DNA from: Lewinellaceae bacterium | GTDB lineage: Bacteria > Bacteroidota > Bacteroidia > Chitinophagales > Saprospiraceae | Direction: 5' to 3' | Assembly: GCA_016719605.1 (NCBI GenBank) | Contig: JADJYW010000001.1 | Location: 806,001 to 870,000, forward strand | DNA length: 64,000 nucleotides | Shown: piece by piece, positions 50,101 to 57,236 of the stretch | Numbering within the stretch: the stretch's first letter is position 1 | How the letters are laid out: each line of letters starts with the position of its first letter | Notes under the pieces: generated by a model | Database searches by the model: none | What the model was told of the DNA's origin: nothing | What the model saw: the letters and a program-made list of their open reading frames with translations, nothing else | Translations under genes and position numbers: made by a program

Positions 50101-50824
50101 TCCGTGCGATGTGAAGGAAACGCCCTGCGTGCGCTTTGAGGTCTTGGGGGTTACCCAAAACCCGAAGAAGCAAAAGACCTACCGGATGCGGGTGGTGAAC
50201 AAGTGTGCAAACGAACTGACGTATGTGGTGTATCAATTGCCAAACGGGATGACCGCCAAGGCGCCGCTTACCGGTTCCATCTATACCTCGCCGGCAGGCC
50301 GGCAATACGAAGTGCGCAACCCGAATGCTTCGCCGTTCCACTCCATACGGTTCAAAACGCTGGGCGCCGGCATCGCCAATGGCCAGTCCGATATTTTTGA
50401 ATACACCCTGCCGGCGCAAGCCGACCCGATGTACATCCATACCGCTGTGCGCCTGGCTCCACAGGGATTTGTGGAGGCGCACCTGAACGTATTTTCCTGT
50501 GCGGTAGAACAAACAGCCAACCGTCCGGACGAGAACAGCGCCCATGATCGTTTCGGCACGCAAACAACGACCGAGGCGGCAAGTCTCCGGCTTTTTCCCA
50601 ATCCGGTCGTTAATCGCCTGCATATAGACCTGGGCGGCGGGTCGGATCAGTCGGTGCGGCTGCTCGTGACGGATGCCGTGGGCCGCATCTTGCTCGACAG
50701 TCCGGTGTGGTATTCCGAGCAGGTACACGCGCTGGATATCCCGCAGCATTGGCCGTCGGGTATGTATTTTTTGACAGTTACGCGAGCAGATGGTTCGCGC
50801 GCAGAAGGTCGGTTTGTGAAGTAA
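47171..50824 (+). CDS. Secreted T9SS cargo protein with duplicated Ig-like modules
   Basis: The start at 47171 (MNRYLFLLLFGAACCSTGLT) has a signal peptide. Residues about 30-430 form a beta-propeller-like region of repeats such as GNLYVAGMKNVDMVLLEMT, GHLVITGNLKEDQPDNGYVF and VVEGDALVSVFSGNDAG. Then comes a CARDB-like module (LVFQADSIWCHGGGFRVKYT), two nearly identical 146-residue Ig/PKD-like units (IPVLDLGPDVILC ... TFTVTVR), a HYR-like module (LSISCPANVTVQAASGAQTA), a conserved domain (CVRFEVLGVTQNPKKQKTYR) and a T9SS type A tail (LRLFPNPVVNRLHIDLGG ... GMYFLTVTRADG). 1,217 residues. Predicted to be surface or extracellular. It ends 8 bp before the convergent stop of the next gene. Confidence 0.85.
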   Translation: MNRYLFLLLFGAACCSTGLTAQSPAASLSIPATAFFMETEVERGYVLCPTGTGNLYVAGMKNVDMVLLEMTAEGAVVSSRYIDVGVTGLDAISQIIVDSDGHLVITGNLKEDQPDNGYVFRYDPVFRKTLWAKTFGGAQTLIGGVLENGPGGNFIVYANPHLPGGDDAEFFQLDRNTGNMIPGSAWRYNLGTSENFQSMVLHNGDLYAAGRFTDGFGSVAFSDMRHALLRIDVATGAPAWTSLSHIDPNEPGRLYGRGLVVEGDALVSVFSGNDAGDDLLTSHVFLQKNTLDGALVWVKKIDFPEWETEFAEEIISVPDGFVLYGHTLDGAALFLLKTNKNGELEWARKVEHTAPYRIIGTAQGQLVAIDNYLFATGFRDISGTSNMFLLKADANGTLSDNCPVFLPAPATAVDVSDAIGYPVTPQVDAGTTVAFDLPVAPPVNFIPQKQFVCQQIVSNCTDLPDLVFQADSIWCHGGGFRVKYTACNQGTAPVTGSFRVRFYPVDPTQDTTADMGSSLILLNSPLEPGTCISGMYNSLPWFAPGGLNGPQSVYFVVNDGGSLPTPFSFSDFPTTSLIECDYTNNLSSIAITLPDIPVLDLGPDVILCSDSVIVFDAGPGFLTYRWQNGSSGQMLTAADPGLNYWVEVTDVCGFEQRDSVFFSYSLLPDTKFGDTTICPGASVTYDLPGFTTYSWAPAAGLNCTDCPVVTASPVATTTYTLFANDTLGCELRDTFTVTVRAIPVLDLGPDVILCTDTTIVFDAGPGFLTYLWQDSTTSQMFTAADPGLNYWVEVTDVCGGIQRDSVFFSFSLLPDTKFGDTTICPGASVTYALPGFTTYSWAPAAGLNCTGCPVVTASPAATTTYTLFANDTLGCELRDTFTVTVRGPGNLSISCPANVTVQAASGAQTAAVPYSDPIANTDCLCGDAVWTLTQGLPGGANFPIGTTTVCFMAEDGCNASATCCFNVTVEKGPDTQAPCDVKETPCVRFEVLGVTQNPKKQKTYRMRVVNKCANELTYVVYQLPNGMTAKAPLTGSIYTSPAGRQYEVRNPNASPFHSIRFKTLGAGIANGQSDIFEYTLPAQADPMYIHTAVRLAPQGFVEAHLNVFSCAVEQTANRPDENSAHDRFGTQTTTEAASLRLFPNPVVNRLHIDLGGGSDQSVRLLVTDAVGRILLDSPVWYSEQVHALDIPQHWPSGMYFLTVTRADGSRAEGRFVK
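48956..49831 (+). repeat. 438-bp tandem duplication inside the T9SS gene
   Basis: Units 48956-49393 and 49394-49831 are highly similar and in frame (146 codons). Differences are mostly single bases, e.g. CTDCPVV versus CTGCPVV, implying a recent duplication or ongoing homogenisation. Confidence 0.9.
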
Positions 50825-50832
50825 GCGCGTGT

Positions 50833-53346
50833 TTACCTCCCGGTTCGATTGATCATCGTTGAGGCGGCCTGCTGGTTGGGAAACATCCAGATGTCCTGCA
50901 CATTGACGTGCGGCGGGCGTGTGGCCGCGAAATAGATGGCCTCGGCCACGTCGGCAGACTTGAGTGGCTGAAAATCCTGGTAAATCTGTGCGCGCTCGGC
51001 ATCGCCGTCGAAGCGGGTGAGGGCAAATTCTGTTTCCTCTACATGGCCCGGGCTGACCTGGCTCACCCGCACATTGTGGGTATAGAGGTCCATGCGCATA
51101 CCGCGGGTGAGGGCATCCACGGCAAACTTGGTAGCGCAATAGACCGCTCCGTTGGGATACACTTCTTTGCCCGCGCTGGAGCCGATATTGATGATGTGCC
51201 CGCGGCGGCGGTGCACCATGCCGGGCGCTATGATCCGCGTGACGTACAGCAAACCCTTGATATTCGTGTCAATCATGGTTTCCCAGTGCCCGAGGCTGCC
51301 CTCGTGGATGGGCGCCAACCCCTTGGCCAGACCCGCGTTGTTCACGAGTACATCTATGTTTTGCCAGGATTCGGGCAGGTTGCCAAGGTGTTCGGCTACG
51401 GCGGCAGCATCGCGCACATCGAAAGACAGGGTGAGCACGTCGGTGTGAAAATCTGCTGCGAACCGTTGCCGGAGTTCAGCCAACCGGTCGGCCCGGCGCC
51501 CGGTGAGGATCAGTCGGTGCCCGTGTCGGGCAAACAGTTCCGCTGTGGCACGCCCGATACCGGATGTAGCACCGGTGATGAGCACCGTGAGCGGCTTGGC
51601 GGTGCGCAGTGGTGTTTCGGGTGTTTCCGGTTCCGGTTGTGCAAAGGGTTTCGGCGCCGGCGTCTCGGTCGGCTCCGGTTCTGTTTGCGCAAGCGGTTCT
51701 TCGGGTATTTCCGATTCGGCAACTGGTGCTGCTTCCGGTTCCAACGGCACAGGCTCCGGCTGCTCCTGCGGGGCGTGGAACAGGGCATCGTCTTCGGCAG
51801 ATTGCAGGTCGGGATTGAGCGAAACCGCGTGGCGGTAGAGCGATTCGGCCTGTTTGTGGTCGCCAGATTCGAAGGTGAATCGGGCCAGTGCCAGCCATGC
51901 CTCGCTGTGTTCGGGCTGGAGCACTACCACATCGCCAAAGTGCTGGAGGGCCTTGGCGGGCTGATTGAGGTGGTCGCGCAGGAGTACCGCCAGCCGGTAG
52001 TGCAGGTCGGCGGCGCCCGGTTCGGCAGCAATAGCCTCTTCCAGATAATAAGCCGCAGTTTCCTTGTAGTCGGTCAGGTGATCACAGGTGAGTACGGCCA
52101 ATTTTCGATAAACGCCGGTATACCCGGGGTTCAGATCGGTCACGCGGTCCCAGCAATACTTGGCCAGCAGGTAGTCGCCCTTGGCCAGTGCGTTGTCGCC
52201 CATGGCATTGTAGGAGTCGGCTTCCGGCGCCGGTTGGCTGGAAGGTTGGGAGGTTGGAAGGTTGGAGGGTTGGAAGGTTGGGGGGGTGTCGTCGTGGTGT
52301 TGGGTGGCTCGGTGGTACTCGGCTTGCAGGGTTTCGTGTTGCGGGTTTTGTTCGATAGCCAGGCGGAAGAGTTCGAGGCCGCGTTCGGTGTAACCTTTGT
52401 TTATCCAGAACCAGGCATCCTGGATGGTTTGGCGGATTTCCTGCTCGACGGCTTCGGGGTTGCCGGACGGCATCTCTATGGTTTGCGGCTCGGGCGTACG
52501 TTCCCGGTCGGGTTCGGGTTGGCTCGGCGGTTCTGTCTCGATGAGTTGTTCCAGCAGGGAGGAGCCGCCGCCGGCATCCTCATCCGGGTGGGGCAATTCG
52601 CTGGGCTGTGCTACCCGGGGTGGAGCTTCCGGCATTTCGGGTTGTGGAGCCAGCAGCCCGGCAAAGGCGGGAGCCTGGGTCACGGGCGTATCGCGCAAGG
52701 GTTCTGCTTCGGGCGGCGGTGGCGCTTCGTGGTCGAGCGCGGCGAGGCTGCGGTACTGCGCGTGCTGGTTTTGTAAGCCAAACTGGTGAAAAAAACGCGC
52801 GTAGTCGTCGGCTTTCAGGTCGTACCAGGTGATGTATCCGGTTTCGCGGAGGGCGGAAAAGACTTCGCCGACCTCGTTGGCGACGCGGCGCACCACTTCC
52901 AGTTCGCGGTCAAACTGTTCCCGCCGGGCAGGCGGCACTTCGGGCAGGCGATCCGTGCGGTCGAGGTAGATGGTTTGCCAGTAGTTCATGTACTGGATGG
53001 CATGTACGACCCGGTCGAACTGCGTAGGCACCGGTTCGGACGTGCGCCCGTCGGGCAAAAGTTTGCGCCCGTCAGCCACTACCGTCAGGAGCCGGTTTTG
53101 GCGACTCAGCGACTGAATCATAGCCAAAGCGTTGGCCATACAGGCGCTGCTTTTCAAAAAATTATCGGTGAGCAACAGCAATACGGGGCCGTCGGCCGAT
53201 TCCGCCTGGGCGGCCAACTGCCCGGGCTGCTCGTCGGCGCGCACGGTGATGTGCTGAAAAGGGATGCCGACGCGCCCGATCTCGCGGGTCAATTGCTCGG
53301 CCAGGTCTATGTTTTCGGGAGCGTAAACCAGATAGATAGTAGACAT
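50833..53346 (-). CDS. Toll/IL-1-receptor-like + TPR + short-chain dehydrogenase (YdfG-type) fusion
   Basis: 837 residues. Residues 1-130 resemble a Toll/IL-1-receptor domain (STIYLVYAPENIDLAEQLTR; ADGPVLLLLTDNFLKSSACM). In the helix after the S.....-box, where NAD-cleaving members carry the catalytic Glu, this protein reads ANALAMIQ. A proline/glutamate-rich linker (about 205-290) and TPR-like helices (about 300-510; WINKGYTERGLELFRLAIEQ, AEAYYL-type AAYYLEEAIAAEPGAADLHY) follow. Another acidic-proline linker leads to an SDR (585-837) with TGATSGIG, NNAG, Ser723, Tyr736 and Lys740 (YCATK). The SDR is closest in pattern to the NADP-dependent 3-hydroxy-acid dehydrogenase YdfG (WETMIDTNIKGL; PPHVNV); TGRR suggests NADP. 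A tandem repeat encodes TFQPSNLPTSQPSSQP in the TPR part. The frame is intact. The role is unknown; soluble, cytoplasmic. Confidence 0.85.
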   Translation of the reverse strand: MSTIYLVYAPENIDLAEQLTREIGRVGIPFQHITVRADEQPGQLAAQAESADGPVLLLLTDNFLKSSACMANALAMIQSLSRQNRLLTVVADGRKLLPDGRTSEPVPTQFDRVVHAIQYMNYWQTIYLDRTDRLPEVPPARREQFDRELEVVRRVANEVGEVFSALRETGYITWYDLKADDYARFFHQFGLQNQHAQYRSLAALDHEAPPPPEAEPLRDTPVTQAPAFAGLLAPQPEMPEAPPRVAQPSELPHPDEDAGGGSSLLEQLIETEPPSQPEPDRERTPEPQTIEMPSGNPEAVEQEIRQTIQDAWFWINKGYTERGLELFRLAIEQNPQHETLQAEYHRATQHHDDTPPTFQPSNLPTSQPSSQPAPEADSYNAMGDNALAKGDYLLAKYCWDRVTDLNPGYTGVYRKLAVLTCDHLTDYKETAAYYLEEAIAAEPGAADLHYRLAVLLRDHLNQPAKALQHFGDVVVLQPEHSEAWLALARFTFESGDHKQAESLYRHAVSLNPDLQSAEDDALFHAPQEQPEPVPLEPEAAPVAESEIPEEPLAQTEPEPTETPAPKPFAQPEPETPETPLRTAKPLTVLITGATSGIGRATAELFARHGHRLILTGRRADRLAELRQRFAADFHTDVLTLSFDVRDAAAVAEHLGNLPESWQNIDVLVNNAGLAKGLAPIHEGSLGHWETMIDTNIKGLLYVTRIIAPGMVHRRRGHIINIGSSAGKEVYPNGAVYCATKFAVDALTRGMRMDLYTHNVRVSQVSPGHVEETEFALTRFDGDAERAQIYQDFQPLKSADVAEAIYFAATRPPHVNVQDIWMFPNQQAASTMINRTGR
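52232..52285. repeat. 8-bp tandem repeat inside the TPR region of the SDR fusion
   Basis: Five to six GGTTGGAA/GGTTGGAG/GGTTGGGA modules in a row, ending in a run of seven G. Eight-bp units change the reading frame when gained or lost. Confidence 0.85.
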
Positions 53347-53380
53347 GGTGTTGTGTTGAAATGGTTGAGGGGGGTAGGGT

Positions 53381-54703
53381 CTATTCTTTTGCCAGTGTTT
53401 CCATCAGCGCTGCAAATTCTTGTTTGAATGCTGCGTGTTTGGAGGTTGCCGGCCCGTCGAATCCGGTGTGTACCCGGCGCACGTTGTTTTTTTTGTCCAG
53501 AACCAACATGGTCGGGAAGGCGATGACCTGGCTCAGGGCCGGGAACAGGCGCTCGGCTTCTTTCCTGTCGGCCTTGCCGGCATACACCAGGTCAAACGGT
53601 ATGCCCAATTTTCTCTTGTAGGCAAGCAAATGCGCGTTGGCGACCTCGGGGTCCTGGTGGCGCTCGAAAGAGAAAGCCACAATTTTGATCTGTTCGGCGA
53701 GCGCGGGATTTTTTTTCAAAAATTCCAGAAGAAATTGCTGCTCATCGAGGCAATTGGGGCACCAGGTGCCCATCACGGTAAAAATTTTGATTTTTCCGTC
53801 AAACTCCGGCGCCGGAAAGCGCACCTCTTTGCCTTCGGGTGTGGTGAGTGCAAAGGTGATGGGCTGGGCGCCCGGCTTGAGCACGCTGAGCGAGTCGGGG
53901 TTTCCGAGGCGGAAATCGGGGTCGCGGCGGGCACTCCAGAGTGTGCGGTGGTGGGTGCCCGATCGGAACTCACCTTGCAGCGTGCCGTCGCTCTGAATGT
54001 TGCCGGGAAACAGGAAGGCATGGGAGCCGTCGAAGCAGGAGAGCCAGAACTTGCGCCCCTGCACGGTGCCTTCGAGGAACCGGTAATCGCCCGTTTCGGT
54101 GCGGAAGGTGCCTTCGAGGTGGTTGCCGTTTTGCCGAAACTCGCCGATGGCTTTCTCGGGGGTGTCCGTGTCAATCCCGAAATAGGTGGCCCATTCGCCA
54201 CTGATATCGGCTACGGGGGTTTCGTTGAGGGAGGTGAAGCGGAAACCGCGACCGGCATGGGCGTAAAACGGGATGCGGTAGTTGTTTTTGGTGGTCACGA
54301 TCCACTCGCCCTGCATGACGCCGCCGCGCACGCCCGCATGGATGTACGAAGCATATTCCGGGAAAAAGATATTGAACGTGTCGCGGGCTTGCGAGCGGTC
54401 GCGGCCGTACTGGATGCTGTCGCAGCGGATACGCTCCGAGCCGTTGCTGATTTCGATGTAAAACCGCTCGTCGTCGAGGTATTTTACTTCAAAATTGAAC
54501 GGGAGTTCGCCCTCGCGAAACTGCTCCTTGAGCGTGAAAATAGTATCCTTGTCGCGCACAGGCATCGAAAATTTTTCCAGTTCCAGCACCCCGCGCCAGA
54601 TGCCGGGAGCCACACGGGTGTATGCGTTGTCGGTGGTGACGCAGCCGGCAAACAGGGTAGCGACTAACGAGGCGGTCAGGCCAAACTTAAGGATGGAGTA
54701 CAT
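53381..54703 (-). CDS. Thioredoxin-like (TlpA/AhpC-type) lipoprotein
   Basis: The start at 54703 (MYSILKFGLTASLVATLFAG) has a lipoprotein Cys in FAGC. The N-terminal 270 residues are a beta-rich domain (WRGVLELEKFSMPVRDKDT; GEWATYFGIDTDTPEKAIGE; YRFLEGTVQGRKFWLSC) of the kind that precedes Bacteroidota TlpA proteins. The C-terminal thioredoxin fold has FTVMGTWCPNCLDEQQFLLE with the redox pair in WCPNC, then IKIVAFSFERHQDPEVANA and the cis-Pro loop VIAFPTMLVLDKKNN. 440 residues, intact. Predicted periplasmic disulfide reductase. The TIR-SDR fusion starts 34 bp downstream on the same strand, so the two may form an operon. Confidence 0.85.
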   Translation of the reverse strand: MYSILKFGLTASLVATLFAGCVTTDNAYTRVAPGIWRGVLELEKFSMPVRDKDTIFTLKEQFREGELPFNFEVKYLDDERFYIEISNGSERIRCDSIQYGRDRSQARDTFNIFFPEYASYIHAGVRGGVMQGEWIVTTKNNYRIPFYAHAGRGFRFTSLNETPVADISGEWATYFGIDTDTPEKAIGEFRQNGNHLEGTFRTETGDYRFLEGTVQGRKFWLSCFDGSHAFLFPGNIQSDGTLQGEFRSGTHHRTLWSARRDPDFRLGNPDSLSVLKPGAQPITFALTTPEGKEVRFPAPEFDGKIKIFTVMGTWCPNCLDEQQFLLEFLKKNPALAEQIKIVAFSFERHQDPEVANAHLLAYKRKLGIPFDLVYAGKADRKEAERLFPALSQVIAFPTMLVLDKKNNVRRVHTGFDGPATSKHAAFKQEFAALMETLAKE

Positions 54704-54856
54704 AATCGGTACGGCAGGTTCGGTGCGTTGTTGCACAATGCGGGAGCACGCGCAAAAATAGCGCAGGCAAGCCGATATGAAACGGTGCGACCGGAGAAAG
54801 GTTTGGGTAGAAAATGTAAAAGCCAAAAGTAGCTGCAGGCGCACTTTTGACTTTTA

Positions 54857-55013
54857 GGAACGGTGTCGGAATAAAGGTACAAATTTGGCGGCCTTGTTTT
54901 GCCGCTGTTTTCGTTGTTCGTCGGTTGTTTAGGCGCCACTAAACGCCCTCCTCTCGCCTCAACAGCAACAAAAACGGCTCCCCAAATTTGTACCTTTATT
55001 CCAACACCGTTCC
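54857..55013. repeat. MITE-like element with 32-bp terminal inverted repeats
   Basis: The arms 54857-54888 and 54982-55013 match at 31 of 32 positions (GGAACGGTGT..GGAATAAAGG etc.). The 93-bp interior is partly self-complementary (TTTTCGTTGTTC with GCAACAAAAACG). No ORF. Outer flanks both carry CTTTTGACTTTT-like sequence on the same strand (54847-54855; 55024-55037). Confidence 0.8.
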
Positions 55014-55036
55014 TTACATTTTTGCTTTTGACTTTT

Positions 55037-55120
55037 TTATTTTTTCGAGACGGCGTTGGTCAGCGCAATGAGGCTGCTGCCGAGGATAAAGAGGCCGAGG
55101 GCCAGATAGAGGATCATCAT
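55037..55120 (-). CDS. 27-residue hydrophobic membrane peptide
   Basis: MMILYLALGLFILGSSLIAL then TNAVSKK and a TAA. One predicted membrane helix with a basic C-tail. It follows the MscS gene by 60 bp on the same strand, which favours it being a real small gene at the operon end. No homologue recognised. Support is limited to composition and position. Confidence 0.4.
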   Translation of the reverse strand: MMILYLALGLFILGSSLIALTNAVSKK

Positions 55121-55180
55121 ATCGCGTGCACGTTTTTTTGGAACCTAAAATCCAAAACAGTGCCAACTTCAAACATTTTC

Positions 55181-56221
55181 TTAGTCCTGCTTGCCGCGCA
55201 GCAGCGTCTGCATATCCAGCCCGCCAAAATCCAGCGTACGGATGGGGAACGGGATATTGATGCCGGCTTCCCGGAAACTTTTGTGCAGGGCCTTGATAAG
55301 CAGGTGTTGTATCGGGGCCTGGTCGGCAAACGCCCGCACTTGAAAAAAGATAACAAAGTTGATACTCGAATCGCCGAAGGCGCGAAAACGAACGCGCACA
55401 TCGGGGTTGTCCGACTTGTCCGGGTAGTCTTGCAACACGGCCTGAGCGGTTTCGATGGCCACGCGCTCCACATGCTCGAGATCGCTGTCGTAGTGTACGC
55501 CCAGATCGAGCCGGGCGGTGATCTCTTCGGCGGGCAGGTTGGTGTTGGTCACTATAGAAGAAGCAAGTTTGGCGTTAGGGATTATCACCATGAGGTTCGG
55601 AATGGTCTGGATCGTGGTGTTGCGCCAGGTAATGTCGGACACATAGCCTTCCTCGCCGCTTTCCAACCGGATAAAATCACCGAGGCGAATTTTTCGGGAC
55701 GCGATGATCTGGATACCGGCAAAAAGGTTGCCCAACGTATCCTGCAATGCCAGCGCCACAGCCAGGCCACCGACACCAAGAGCGGTCAGCATCGGGGTAA
55801 CAGACACACCCAGCATTTGTAAAACCACCAAAACCCCGACAACATAGACCGCGCCGCGCAAAACATGTTGTACCAGGGAGGTTGTAGGATGATCGCCGGA
55901 AATTTCGGCTGTCTGATCCCGGTAGTAGTTGCCCACCAGCCGTGCCAGAAAAACCGTGACGATCAGGATAGACGAGATTTTCCACATCAGCACCACATCG
56001 TCGTGCCAGTCTGGCGGCAACATACTGTACCGCAACGCAAGCCCAAGCCCGGCAGCCAAACCCATCCACCGACCCATGCCGGACAGGTTTTTGCGCAAAA
56101 GCGTAGTCTGGGGGAGTTTTTGCAAAAAAATATATTCCACCACCCAGCCGACAAGCCAGCCGCCGACCAACATGGAGAGGGTCCAAAAGAGTTCGCGCCA
56201 GTATTCAACAGGAAAATCCAT
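55181..56221 (-). CDS. Small-conductance mechanosensitive channel (MscS family)
   Basis: The start at 56221 (MDFPVEYWRELFWTLSMLVG). Four hydrophobic segments: SMLVGGWLVGWVVEYIF, WMGLAAGLGLALRYSML, MWKISSILIVTVFLARLVG and GAVYVVGVLVVLQMLGV. The pore helix shows PMLTALGVGGLAVALALQDT then LGNLFAGIQIIASRKIRLGD, the MscS glycine/alanine-rich TM3 and beta-domain entry. The cytoplasmic domain reads IRLESGEEGYVSDITWRNTT and INFVIFFQVRAF. 346 residues, normal for the mid-size class. It relieves turgor on osmotic downshock. It is third to fifth in a probable minus-strand operon; ClpS is 34 bp upstream. Confidence 0.9.
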   Translation of the reverse strand: MDFPVEYWRELFWTLSMLVGGWLVGWVVEYIFLQKLPQTTLLRKNLSGMGRWMGLAAGLGLALRYSMLPPDWHDDVVLMWKISSILIVTVFLARLVGNYYRDQTAEISGDHPTTSLVQHVLRGAVYVVGVLVVLQMLGVSVTPMLTALGVGGLAVALALQDTLGNLFAGIQIIASRKIRLGDFIRLESGEEGYVSDITWRNTTIQTIPNLMVIIPNAKLASSIVTNTNLPAEEITARLDLGVHYDSDLEHVERVAIETAQAVLQDYPDKSDNPDVRVRFRAFGDSSINFVIFFQVRAFADQAPIQHLLIKALHKSFREAGINIPFPIRTLDFGGLDMQTLLRGKQD

Positions 56222-56255
56222 GCAGCAGTGATTAATTGTGGTAAACGATACGCTC

Positions 56256-56543
56256 TTAATCCTCCAGCACAGCCGAAAGGCCTCGGTCAAGCAAGGCTTC
56301 GCAGAGCGGAATAAGTTCGCTCTTCGGACCGGTTTTTACGGTCGCTTTACCTTTAAAATGGATAATGATAGACAATTGCTCGGCCTGCTCGTGGGAGTGT
56401 TTGAGGATTTCCATGAAACACCGGATCACCCAATCGAACGAGTTGACATCGTCGTTGTACACAATGATGTACACCGGAAGATCGGAATCAATGTCGTCTT
56501 CCACCAGTACGTCCACATCTTCTTTCCAAAGTGGTATAGGCAT
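56256..56543 (-). CDS. clpS: ATP-dependent Clp protease adaptor ClpS
   Basis: 95 residues. The core PVYIIVYNDDVNSFDWVIRC then FMEILKHSHEQAEQLSIIIH, FKGKATVKTGP and DRGLSAVLED matches ClpS. The NDD motif at the N-degron pocket and the Leu/His-lined helix are present. ClpS delivers proteins with destabilising N-terminal residues to ClpAP. The N-terminal extension is short and acidic (KEDVDVLVEDDIDSDLP). The start at 56543 lies right next to the tandem-repeat block at 56549-56694, so its 5' leader is made of repeat DNA. Confidence 0.85.
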   Translation of the reverse strand: MPIPLWKEDVDVLVEDDIDSDLPVYIIVYNDDVNSFDWVIRCFMEILKHSHEQAEQLSIIIHFKGKATVKTGPKSELIPLCEALLDRGLSAVLED

Positions 56544-56548
56544 ATTTG

Positions 56549-56694
56549 TTTCTGGTTAGCAGGTTGGAAGGTTTCTGGTTGGAAGGTTAGAAGGTTAGAA
56601 GGTTAGAAGGTTAGAAGGTTGGAGGGTTACACGAACCAGAAACCTTCCAACCTTCTAACCTTCTAACCTGCTAACCTTCCAACCCCTTTAAAAC
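56549..56694. repeat. Inverted block of 7/8-bp tandem repeats between clpS and peroxiredoxin genes
   Basis: Arms of GGTTGGAA/GGTTAGAA modules (56549-56628) and their complement (56634-56694) flank a 5-bp centre ACACG. The right arm contains the last codons and the TAG stop of the peroxiredoxin. The left arm ends 5 bp from the clpS ATG. Confidence 0.9.
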
Positions 56695-57144
56695 TTTTCG
56701 CACGGCATCGAAGTCAGGTAGTTCGCCGGCGTTTTCGAGCACTTCGGCATAGCGGATGATTCCGTCGCGGTCAATGACGAAGGCCGAGCGTTTGGACACC
56801 CCTTTCATCTCAAATACAAAGTCTTTGTACAGGGTATCGTATTTTTTGCTGACGCTTTTGTTGAAGTCGGACAAGAGTGGAAAGTTGAACTGTTGCTCTT
56901 GTTTCCATTTGGCTAAGGTGTACAGGCTGTCTACGGAAATTGCCAGAATCTGTGCATCCAACTGTTCGTACTCCGCAATGCTGTCGCGCATGAAGCAAAG
57001 TTCTTTGGTACAAACGCCTGTAAATGCAAGCGGGAAGAACAGCAATACCACGTTTTTGCCGTGGAAGTCTTTCAGATGAACCTGGGATTTGTCGCTGGCG
57101 CGCAAGGTGAAGTCGGGGGCTTTGTCGCCGGGGTTGAGTGCCAT
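56671..57144 (-). CDS. Peroxiredoxin (AhpC/TSA, Bcp/AhpE type)
   Basis: The start at 57144 (MALNPGDKAPDFTLRASDKS) is preferred; an ATG 13 codons earlier adds an atypical leader. The active site reads LLFFPLAFTGVCTKELCFMR, i.e. P..FT..C with the peroxidatic Cys and a second Cys four residues on. Next VDSLYTLAKWKQEQQFNFPL and SAFVIDRDGIIRYAEV complete the fold. 157 residues, standard. Its last residues (KGLEG) and stop are encoded by the minisatellite. Detoxifies hydrogen or organic peroxides in the cytoplasm. Confidence 0.9.
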   Translation of the reverse strand: MALNPGDKAPDFTLRASDKSQVHLKDFHGKNVVLLFFPLAFTGVCTKELCFMRDSIAEYEQLDAQILAISVDSLYTLAKWKQEQQFNFPLLSDFNKSVSKKYDTLYKDFVFEMKGVSKRSAFVIDRDGIIRYAEVLENAGELPDFDAVRKVLKGLEG

Positions 57145-57236
57145 ATTTTTTGTAAAATGATAAAAGAATTCGGCCGCAAACATAAGGCTTCCCGCTGGAT
57201 TTTGCCGGGTCTGTGTTTTGGAGCGGGGTGCTGGAT

